47,138 nt of DNA, taken from positions 1 through 47,138 of the IMG/VR virus record IMGVR_UViG_3300048839_000431. One strand, written 5' to 3'. The first letter of the stretch is position 1. Every line of letters begins with the position of its first letter. This document shows positions 20,793-26,233 of the stretch, one piece after another. The notes below the pieces were generated by a model. The model made no database searches. It was not told the origin of the DNA and saw nothing but the letters and a program-made list of their open reading frames with translations. This stretch comes from a virus. The position numbers were made by a program, and so were the translations under genes.

Positions 20793-20939
20793 ATGACAAC
20801 CATTGACCGCAAGCCTGAAACAAAAACGAAATGCCCCTACTGCGGCGGAAAACACTCAGCCAATCAAAGGTGCAACCCAGTTGCGACGGTTCAGGACCAC
20901 GACCTAGATCACATAAAGCAAAGGAGCAAAAAAAGATGA
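20793..20939 (+). CDS. Small zinc-knuckle-like protein (integron cassette 6, ORF a)
   Basis: The product is 48 aa from ATG 20793. It has KTKCPYCGGKHSANQRCNPV, a CxxC...H...C knuckle-like pattern, then a basic tail HIKQRSKKR. The DNA is A-rich, unlike the GC-rich phage backbone, which suggests transfer. The stop overlaps the next ATG (ATGA). No obvious ribosome binding site upstream. Confidence 0.55.
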   Translation: MTTIDRKPETKTKCPYCGGKHSANQRCNPVATVQDHDLDHIKQRSKKR

Positions 20940-21208
20940 ACGTTATTGACCAAATTACCGCTGAAGTGGCCCGAGCCACGGTGAAGTTCCCGACCTGGCC
21001 TACCGACCCGCTGCACGCCCTGGCTGTACTGGGCGAGGAATACGGCGAGCTGACAAAGGCCATGCTGCAACTGACCTACGAGCCGCACAAGACGACGCCC
21101 GAGGAGGTAAGGGCGGAAGCCATTCAGACTGCTGCGATGGCGCTGCGCCTCGCCATGAGCCTGGAGCGGTACGAATACCGACAGTGCGATCAGCACGCGC
21201 AATCGTGA
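20936..21208 (+). CDS. MazG-like protein (integron cassette 6, ORF b)
   Basis: The product is 90 aa from ATG 20936 with AAAGGAGC upstream. The segments DPLHALAVLGEEYGELTKAM and AEAIQTAAMALRLAMSLERY have the EExxE-type helix pairs of MazG-like nucleotide pyrophosphohydrolases. The family would hydrolyse NTPs or dNTPs; short versions like this are common in phages. It is coupled to ORF a. Base composition is lower in GC than in the flanking phage genes. Confidence 0.6.
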   Translation: MNVIDQITAEVARATVKFPTWPTDPLHALAVLGEEYGELTKAMLQLTYEPHKTTPEEVRAEAIQTAAMALRLAMSLERYEYRQCDQHAQS

Positions 21209-21209
21209 C

Positions 21210-21263
21210 GCCCAACGCAGAAGTGAGGGGCGCGTAGCGTCCCGCTCGACTGCCCTGTTAAAC
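21210..21263 (+). other. attC6
   Basis: 54 nt. R'' GCCCAAC (21210-21216), R' GTTAAAC (21257-21263). Stem AGTGAGGGGCG pairs with CGTCCCGCTCGACT leaving extrahelical C, C and A. Confidence 0.92.
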
Positions 21264-21294
21264 CGAGTTTTTAATACACACAAAGGACACGAAT

Positions 21295-21540
21295 ATGAGT
21301 GAACAAAAGCAGAGCCTGAACACACAACTTGCAAACGCTGTGGCTGCTGTGGCTTCGGCACAGGATTACCTTGGCCGGATGTGCGAATTGACAGCACGCG
21401 CTCGGAACAGTGAAACCGACGCACGCAACAAGGTGAACGAAGCGCAAAAGCATTTCGATGAACTGGTGGCGCTGGTTAAGAAGTCGGCCCCGCGAGACAC
21501 CGACTGGACGCGCCATTTTGTCGTGCCGGTTGACGCTTAA
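21295..21540 (+). CDS. Small coiled-coil protein (integron cassette 7)
   Basis: The product is 81 aa from ATG 21295 with AAAGGA upstream. It is a mostly helical, heptad-like sequence: NTQLANAVAAVASAQDYLGR, TARARNSETDARNKVNEAQK, HFDELVALVKKSAP. It looks like a short coiled coil. The stop TAA is inside R'' GCTTAAC, one mismatch from the complement of its R' GTTAAAC. Function unknown. Confidence 0.75.
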   Translation: MSEQKQSLNTQLANAVAAVASAQDYLGRMCELTARARNSETDARNKVNEAQKHFDELVALVKKSAPRDTDWTRHFVVPVDA

Positions 21541-21595
21541 CCCCAGCGGTAAGGGGCGGCCACTTGTGGACGTCCCCTTGACCAACGTGTTAGGC
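21535..21595 (+). other. attC7
   Basis: 61 nt. R'' GCTTAAC (21535-21541), R' GTTAGGC (21589-21595). Stem GGTAAGGGGCG pairs with CGTCCCCTTGACC leaving extrahelical C and A. Confidence 0.9.
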
Positions 21596-21693
21596 CTGTG
21601 GCGCGAAGCCCAGGGCCTGACCACAACCACAAGCCGACCCGCAAGGGTGGGCGTTTTCAACGAGCCGGGCGAGGCCTGGCGGAAAGGTACGAG

Positions 21694-21936
21694 ATGAGCA
21701 AGTGCGAATTGTGCGGAGAACCAATGCCGCAAGGCGAAGAGATGTTCAAGTTCCACGGCTACAGCGGCGAATGCCCAAAGCCGCCACTGCCGCGTGACAA
21801 CGGCATCGAAGGGGTGAAGCGCCTGTTCAAGAGCGCGACCGGTGTCGATGTTGAGGTGCGGGTGGAGAACGGCGAGTTCATCGTGATCGACCCGAACGGC
21901 CAAGAGTTCCGCTCGGGCCTGGTGCGGAAGCATTGA
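21694..21936 (+). CDS. Small CxxC protein (integron cassette 8)
   Basis: The product is 80 aa from ATG 21694 with GGAAAGG upstream. The N-terminus is a Cys motif, SKCELCGEPMPQGEEMFKFH, then SGECPKPPLPRD. The C-terminal part is a small alpha/beta unit, GVKRLFKSATGVDVEVRVEN. This CxxC opening is common in small phage zinc proteins. It is the only ORF of cassette 8; the frame extends upstream to 21598 but without a good start. Confidence 0.7.
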   Translation: MSKCELCGEPMPQGEEMFKFHGYSGECPKPPLPRDNGIEGVKRLFKSATGVDVEVRVENGEFIVIDPNGQEFRSGLVRKH

Positions 21937-21937
21937 G

Positions 21938-22034
21938 GCCTAACGTTGGAGGTGAGGCGCGCCTTGCGGCGCACCAGCCTTCGCAGACCACAACCGCGAC
22001 GCCGCAAGGCGTCGCCTCGACCGACCAGTTGGGC
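21938..22034 (+). other. attC8
   Basis: 97 nt. R'' GCCTAAC (21938-21944), R' GTTGGGC (22028-22034). A long stem: GGTGAGGCGCGCCTTGCGGC pairs with GCCGCAAGGCGTCGCCTCGA(CC), extrahelical C and A. Confidence 0.92.
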
Positions 22035-22063
22035 GGCAGGGTCCGAAGCGAGAAGGATTGAGC

Positions 22064-22429
22064 ATGAAAGACGAACTGTTGATGCGTGCAGCACAGGCCA
22101 ACGGCCACGCCTATCCGTGGGTGATGCCGAGCGGCTTTGGCGAGCGGCCGTGGAACCCACTGACCAACAACGAAGACGCTTTTGTGCTGGCGGTACGTAT
22201 CGGGCTGCAGGTGACCGCGTACCCGATGTACGACGAGCCAAAGCATTCGGTGATCGTGCGCAAGCCGGTATGGGACCACGATGCTCAGGAAGGCGACGGC
22301 GTGGAAGTGGTGGAGCCCTACGGCACAGATGCCCTGGCAGCCACTCGACGCGCCATCACGATGTGCGCCGCAGAGCTGGCGCGCCGCAAGACGCCCAACG
22401 CGAATTCGACCGCCAAACCCGCGGCGTAA
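22064..22429 (+). CDS. Phage ABA-sandwich-like protein (integron cassette 9)
   Basis: The product is 121 aa from ATG 22064, with leader CCGAAGCGAGAAGGATTGAGC. The pattern ERPWNPLTNNEDAFVLAVRI, followed by AATRRAITMCAAELARRK, resembles phage ABA-sandwich proteins and the cassette 5 product. The stop lies beyond an R'' GCCCAAC at 22393-22399. Only 12 nt separate it from intI. Role unknown. Confidence 0.7.
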   Translation: MKDELLMRAAQANGHAYPWVMPSGFGERPWNPLTNNEDAFVLAVRIGLQVTAYPMYDEPKHSVIVRKPVWDHDAQEGDGVEVVEPYGTDALAATRRAITMCAAELARRKTPNANSTAKPAA

Positions 22430-22441
22430 CACCGCTCCACC
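22393..22441 (+). other. Truncated attC9 at the integron integrase boundary
   Basis: R'' GCCCAAC (22393-22399) is the exact complement of the cassette 9 R'. No matching right arm or GTTRRRY box is found before or shortly after the intI start; the only GTT nearby (GTTACGC in intI) does not fit. The site therefore appears cut off. Confidence 0.6.
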
Positions 22442-23503
22442 ATGAGCGTCACCCTCGCACCGCCCACCTGTACGGCCGTTACGCGCCGCGCTGCGACCTG
22501 CGCGCCTGGGGCTGTACCGCAGCCCGGCGAGCCCGGGCACCTGCGGCATGCACTGGTCAGCGCCATCCGCACCCGCCACTACAGCCGCCGCACCGAGCAG
22601 GCGTACTGGCATTGGACGCGGCAGTTCGTCTTGTGGGCCGGCAAGCGCCACCCGCTCGAGATGGGCGCGCCGGAGATCGGCCAGTTCCTGAGCCATCTCG
22701 CCACCGAGCGGGATGTATCGGCCAGCACGCAGCGCCAGGCGCTGGCCGCGCTGCTGTTCGTGTACCGCGAAGCGCTCCAGGTCGATCTGCCGTGGGTCGA
22801 CGGCATCGTGCGCGCCAAGCAGGCGCAGCGCCCGCCGGTGGTGCTCACGCGCGACGAGGTGGCGCGGCTGTGGCGCCAGATCCCGCAGTCCAGCGTGCGC
22901 GGCCTGGTGCTGCGGTTGCTCTACGGCACCGGCATGCGGCTGATGGAGGGGCTGCGCCTGCGCGTGCAGGACGTCGACTTCGCGGCCGGCGCGATCACCG
23001 TGCGCGAGGGCAAGGGCAACAAGGACCGCACCGTCATGCTGCCGCGCTTGCTGGCATCCCAGCTTGGCGAAGTTATCGAGCAGCGGCGCGCGCTGCATCA
23101 GCTCGACGTGGCCGCCGGCCGCGCCGACGTGGAACTGCCGCACGCCCTGCACGCCAAGTACCCGCGCGCCGGCCAGGACATCCGGTGGCAGTGGGTGTTC
23201 GCCACCGACGCTTACGTCACCTGCCCGCGCACCGGGGCGATTCGACGGCACCACCTGCACGAGGACGGCATCCAGCGCCTGATGGCGCGCGCCGTGCGCC
23301 AAGCCGGCATTCTCAAGCGGGCGACGCCGCACACGCTGCGGCATTCGTTCGCGACTCACCTGCTCCAGGACGGCTACGACATCCGCACGATTCAGACCCT
23401 GCTGGGGCACGCGGATGTCGAAACGACGATGATCTACACCCACGTTCTGCCCGCGACCCAGGGCGGGCGAGGTGTGCGCAGTCCGCTGGATGCCCCCGCA
23501 TGA
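22442..23503 (+). CDS. intI: Integron integrase IntI
   Basis: The product is 353 aa, full length for the family. It is a tyrosine recombinase that joins attI and attC sites on folded single strands. Segments: RTRHYSRRTEQAYWHW at ~44-58, ASTQRQALAALLFVYRE, catalytic Arg166 (YGTGMRLMEG), Lys in EGKGNKDR, His297 and Arg300 (TPHTLRHSF), His323 (LGHADVETT) and Tyr332. The IntI-specific insert is LPHALHAKYPRAG plus RWQWVF and RTGAIRRHHL (about 232-271). It ends GVRSPLDAP, as class 1 integrases do. No clear ribosome binding site precedes ATG 22442; its stop overlaps the next ATG. Confidence 0.95.
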   Translation: MSVTLAPPTCTAVTRRAATCAPGAVPQPGEPGHLRHALVSAIRTRHYSRRTEQAYWHWTRQFVLWAGKRHPLEMGAPEIGQFLSHLATERDVSASTQRQALAALLFVYREALQVDLPWVDGIVRAKQAQRPPVVLTRDEVARLWRQIPQSSVRGLVLRLLYGTGMRLMEGLRLRVQDVDFAAGAITVREGKGNKDRTVMLPRLLASQLGEVIEQRRALHQLDVAAGRADVELPHALHAKYPRAGQDIRWQWVFATDAYVTCPRTGAIRRHHLHEDGIQRLMARAVRQAGILKRATPHTLRHSFATHLLQDGYDIRTIQTLLGHADVETTMIYTHVLPATQGGRGVRSPLDAPA

Positions 23504-23859
23504 GCCGCACGCTCACGCTGGACGAAGCAGCCGCGGTGCTCAAGACCACCGCGGAGACGGTTAGCGACTGCATCCACAATCGCGGCTTACCGGCGGCCAA
23601 GGTCGGCCGCGCTTTCGTCCTCGTCGAGGATGACGTCGTGACTTGGCTGCGGCAACAGTACGGCAAATTTCGGGAGGCTCCATGCGGCTCTATCAGCGCG
23701 GCAAACGAGGCACGTGGTGGGTTGACCTCGGCGAGGTCGCAGGCCAGCGCGCTCGACGCAGCACTGGCACCTCGGACCACTCCGAGGCGAAGGAATACGC
23801 CGCCACCCTTGCGCGCGATCTCTGGCGCGCCAGGAGGCTCGGCGAAGCCCCGTCCGTAA
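23500..23859 (+). CDS. Excisionase-family HTH protein
   Basis: The frame is 119 aa, of which the first ~60 residues form the recognised part: LTLDEAAAVLKTTAETVSDC, then IHNRGLPAAKVGRAFVLVED and VVTWLRQQYG, a MerR/AlpA-like winged HTH typical of Xis proteins. The 3' part overlaps the integrase by ~180 nt in another frame and is low-complexity. It starts inside the intI stop (ATGA), which couples it to IntI, and likely controls excision direction. Confidence 0.75.
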   Translation: MSRTLTLDEAAAVLKTTAETVSDCIHNRGLPAAKVGRAFVLVEDDVVTWLRQQYGKFREAPCGSISAANEARGGLTSARSQASALDAALAPRTTPRRRNTPPPLRAISGAPGGSAKPRP

Positions 23860-24965
23860 CCTGGGACCAGGCCGTCGTGGCATGGCTCGGCGAGCACGAG
23901 CATCGCAAGAGCATTGAGGAGATCAAGCGCGTGCTGCGCTGGCTCAGCGTTTACCTGCAGGGGAAGCTGCTGACCGAGATCACCGATGATCTGATCCGCC
24001 GGCTGGTCAAGGCGCGCCGCGCACAGCCGGTCAACGCCCGCGAGATCGCACGCGCCCACGCCGCCAAGCGGCCTGCGCCCGAGCCGAAGGCGACCAGCGG
24101 CGCGACGGTCAACCGCCACATGGCTCAGCTCAGCGCGATCCTGCACTACGCGCACCGCCGCGGCTGGCTCGCGGCGGTGCCGCCGATCGCCAAGGCTGAC
24201 GAACCGACCAAGCGCGTCGCATGGCTCACCCGCGAGCAAGCGGCCGGCCTGCTCGCCGAGCTACCCCCCCACCTGCAGGCAATGGCCAGGTTCGCGCTGG
24301 CGACGGGGTTGCGCGAAAGCAACGTCCGGCTGCTGACGTGGCAGCAGATCGACCAAGCTCGCGCGCTGGCGTGGTTCGAGGCCGCCGAGATGAAAGCCGG
24401 CCGCACGCATACCGTGCCGCTGAACGCCGAAGCTCTGGCGGTGCTCGCCAGCCAGACGGGGCAGCACAGGCGCTGGGTCTTCCCGGTCGAGCACTGGCAG
24501 CGGCTCGACGACGGGGCTTGGGCCAAGGCGGTGGGACCGACCGGAAAGGTCAGCAATCACGCATGGCGCAAAGCCTGCGAGCGCGCTGGCGTGCCGTGGC
24601 TGCGATTCCACGACCTAAGGCACACCTGGGCGAGCTGGCACGTCCAGGCCGGCACGCCGCTGCCGGTGCTGCAAGAGCTCGGCGGCTGGGCCAGTCTCGC
24701 GATGGTGCAGCGCTACGCGCACCTGGGGCTCAGCCACATCGCGGAATGGGCCGGGAACGTGCCGGCCACCGGCACAACTCTGGCACAACCGTCGCGCGCG
24801 GCGGGCAACGAAACCGGCCCCGAAGTGCCCCTCTCAGAGGGGAATTCGGTGGGGTGGCTGATGGGACTCGAACCCACGACGACCAGAATCACAAGACGTT
24901 CCGGTCGTCACGGCGCGTGTGAAATCAAGGACTTGCGCGCGGCGCCACGACGGAAATCGGCCTAG
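23682..24965 (+). CDS. int: Phage integrase (tyrosine recombinase)
   Basis: The product is 427 aa from ATG 23682. The N-terminal arm-binding domain has GTWWVDLGEVAGQRARRST. The core-binding region is ~60-165. The catalytic domain has Arg211 (ATGLRESNVR), His310-x-x-Arg313 (HDLRHTWASWH), Trp336 in place of the usual His (LGGWASLAM) and Tyr345 (QRYAHL). It would integrate the phage into a tRNA-His gene. The attP core lies within the coding region from about residue 390, so the last ~38 residues would be replaced by host sequence after integration. Confidence 0.93.
   Translation: MRLYQRGKRGTWWVDLGEVAGQRARRSTGTSDHSEAKEYAATLARDLWRARRLGEAPSVTWDQAVVAWLGEHEHRKSIEEIKRVLRWLSVYLQGKLLTEITDDLIRRLVKARRAQPVNAREIARAHAAKRPAPEPKATSGATVNRHMAQLSAILHYAHRRGWLAAVPPIAKADEPTKRVAWLTREQAAGLLAELPPHLQAMARFALATGLRESNVRLLTWQQIDQARALAWFEAAEMKAGRTHTVPLNAEALAVLASQTGQHRRWVFPVEHWQRLDDGAWAKAVGPTGKVSNHAWRKACERAGVPWLRFHDLRHTWASWHVQAGTPLPVLQELGGWASLAMVQRYAHLGLSHIAEWAGNVPATGTTLAQPSRAAGNETGPEVPLSEGNSVGWLMGLEPTTTRITRRSGRHGACEIKDLRAAPRRKSA
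24850..24894 (-). other. attP core: 3' half of tRNA-His(GTG)
   Basis: Read on the minus strand the 45 bases give the anticodon (GTG, 24892-24890), the T-loop GGTTCGAGTCC and the acceptor end CAGCCACCCCA, matching the 3' half of bacterial tRNA-His. The 5' half of a tRNA is absent, so this is an attachment core and not a tRNA gene. Confidence 0.85.
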
Positions 24966-25026
24966 ACCCGGCACAGAACCGGCACAGGGATGGCCGGACG
25001 TGCGCACATGCGGCACGCGACCCAGA

Positions 25027-25377
25027 TTACTCGACGTCCGCCCACGCACTCGCGCCGGGCGACGCGAACCGATGCGCGAGCGCGCGCACGTCGATCCGCA
25101 CCGTGCCATCCCCCTGGTCCACGCCCCCGGGCAGCACGTGCCCCTCGGCCCGTTGAGCGCGCACGGTGTGCACACCCAGGTCGACCAGCAGGCACAGCAG
25201 TTCCCGCAGTGTGCGCCGGCTGAGCCGTCCCTTGAGGGCCTTCACCCACACGACGCGCGGCGCATCCCATTCGAGCACGCACACGGCGTCGATCGGCGGC
25301 ATGCTGCCGGCTGGGTCGGTCTCATAGACGCGCGCGATCTGCGCAGCGCCGTGGATCGACTCCAGCGTGATTGTCAC
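25027..25377 (-). CDS. Hypothetical protein between attP and the accessory operon
   Basis: The product is 116 aa from GTG 25377, with GGGAAAA upstream. Segments: CVLEWDAPRVVWVKALKGRL, RRTLRELLCLLVDLGVHTVR, RIDVRALAHRFAS. The alpha/beta layout is not assignable to a known family. It is divergent from the promoter at 25402. Some similarity in position to genes next to attP suggests an accessory role, but no function is claimed. Confidence 0.55.
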   Translation of the reverse strand: MTITLESIHGAAQIARVYETDPAGSMPPIDAVCVLEWDAPRVVWVKALKGRLSRRTLRELLCLLVDLGVHTVRAQRAEGHVLPGGVDQGDGTVRIDVRALAHRFASPGASAWADVE

Positions 25378-25401
25378 GGGTTTTCCCTATGCGAAAACCG
25401 C

Positions 25402-25430
25402 TTGCACTCACGCATTGCGTGCGATATAGT
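25402..25430 (+). promoter_or_regulatory. Strong promoter with palindromic operator
   Basis: TTGCAC (-35, 25402-25407), 17-bp spacer, TATAGT (-10, 25425-25430). The spacer holds a perfect palindrome CACGCA-T-TGCGTG (25409-25421), different from the CI operator. It drives the plus-strand genes at 25491, 25740 and 25960. Confidence 0.75.
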
Positions 25431-25490
25431 GTCTCCATCGCAGCAATACCGCTGCGACCCGGGCCCCGGGAAGCGGGCGGGAGAATCGAC

Positions 25491-25721
25491 ATGACAACAG
25501 CGACCGAAGTTCTTCGCCATTACGGCATGGCCATCGGCACAGCCAGCAAGCGCGAGGTACTCGCCGCGTGGAATGCGGCCGACGACGAAGGCACGATCCA
25601 GGCGACCGATGCGCTCCGCCTGTTCGGCGCTGGCTCGCCAGAGCGGCACACGTGCATGAACCTCCGCACGGCCCTGGGCTACCTCGGCTGCGTCGAGACC
25701 CAGAAACACGAAGCCATCTGA
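25491..25721 (+). CDS. Small hypothetical protein
   Basis: The product is 76 aa from ATG 25491 with leader GGGAGAATCGAC. It is helical: TATEVLRHYGMAIGTASKRE, VLAAWNAADDEGTIQATDAL. A C-terminal segment MNLRTALGYLGCVE follows. The same leader precedes the gene at 25740. It is the first gene downstream of the operator-bearing promoter. Function unknown. Confidence 0.65.
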   Translation: MTTATEVLRHYGMAIGTASKREVLAAWNAADDEGTIQATDALRLFGAGSPERHTCMNLRTALGYLGCVETQKHEAI

Positions 25722-25739
25722 TCGATAGGGAGAATCGAC

Positions 25740-25955
25740 ATGAGCACCATTCATTTCGAGGTCCATTGGGCGCGGGCGAACAGCGCCGACCAACTTAGTG
25801 GGCTGCGCACCGGCCCCGTCACGCGGCACTCGACCCGCGCCGCGGCAGAGGCCGAGGCGCGCTCGTTGCGGAGTGGACCAGCACCGTCCGGGCGCGCCAT
25901 CAACCCGTATTACGGGCACGTGGTGCCGATCGTCGTCGAGGTGCGGCGCGGTTGA
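25740..25955 (+). CDS. Small hypothetical protein
   Basis: The product is 71 aa from ATG 25740, with GGGAGAATCGAC directly before it. The sequence alternates strand and helix: TIHFEVHWARANSADQLSGL, TRHSTRAAAEAEARSLRS, then HVVPIVVEVRRG. No family recognised. It shares its leader with the preceding gene, so translation of the two is likely balanced. Confidence 0.6.
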   Translation: MSTIHFEVHWARANSADQLSGLRTGPVTRHSTRAAAEAEARSLRSGPAPSGRAINPYYGHVVPIVVEVRRG

Positions 25956-25959
25956 CGGC

Positions 25960-26229
25960 ATGACCAACCACCCAAACCGCAAGACTCGGGTGGCGGCATC
26001 CCCCCCGCCCGAGCTGATCGCCGATGTCCGCATCGGCGTACTGCAGACCCAGGCCCAGGCAGCGGCGGAGGTGTACGCCACCGCGCGCACCTGGCAAGAT
26101 TGGGAGGCCGGGCGCAGGCGGATGCCGCGCGCGGCGTGGGAGCTCTTCCTCGTCGCCCACTGCGCCGCGGGCCACCTGCGCGCGCAGGACTGGCGCGAGT
26201 GGGTCAGGCCGGCGCTCCAGCCTCGGTGA
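25960..26229 (+). CDS. HTH-like small protein
   Basis: The product is 89 aa. The core LQTQAQAAAEVYATARTWQD, then WEAGRRRMPRAAWELFLVAH, matches a small XRE-like HTH family found in phages of beta-proteobacteria. It may regulate the palindromic promoter at 25402. It ends 4 nt before the stop of the opposing late operon, so transcripts converge without space for a terminator. Confidence 0.65.
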   Translation: MTNHPNRKTRVAASPPPELIADVRIGVLQTQAQAAAEVYATARTWQDWEAGRRRMPRAAWELFLVAHCAAGHLRAQDWREWVRPALQPR

Positions 26230-26233
26230 GCCA

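Larger units (their letters stand above)
17672..23503 (+). mobile_element. Phage-borne integron: nine cassettes plus IntI
   Basis: The span runs from the first recombination point (G|TTAGAT at 17671/17672) through nine cassettes and eight complete attC sites to a full-length integron integrase. Cassette starts and own R''/R' pairs are: c1 17672 (GTTAGAT/ATCTAAC), c2 18789 (GTTGTGC/GCACAAC), c3 19302 (GTTGGGC/GCCCAAC), c4 19978 (GTTAGGC/GCCTAAC), c5 20351 (GTTGGGC/GCCCAAC), c6 20777 (GTTGGGC/GCCCAAC), c7 21258 (GTTAAAC/GCTTAAC, one mismatch), c8 21590 (GTTAGGC/GCCTAAC), c9 22029 (GTTGGGC/GCCCAAC). All ORFs are in the same direction. IntI is at the distal end, also plus strand. Confidence 0.9.

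Noticed and set aside
22480-22500. R' box for attC9 at GTTACGC in intI
   Set aside because: It does not fit GTTRRRY and has no pairing arm; attC9 is treated as truncated.
21946-23499. Long plus-strand ORF across cassette 9 and intI
   Set aside because: Only its last part (from 23500) matches a real HTH gene; the rest is an out-of-frame reading of intI.
24850-24894. tRNA-His gene
   Set aside because: Only the 3' half of the tRNA is present; the D-arm and 5' acceptor strand are missing. It fits an attP core.
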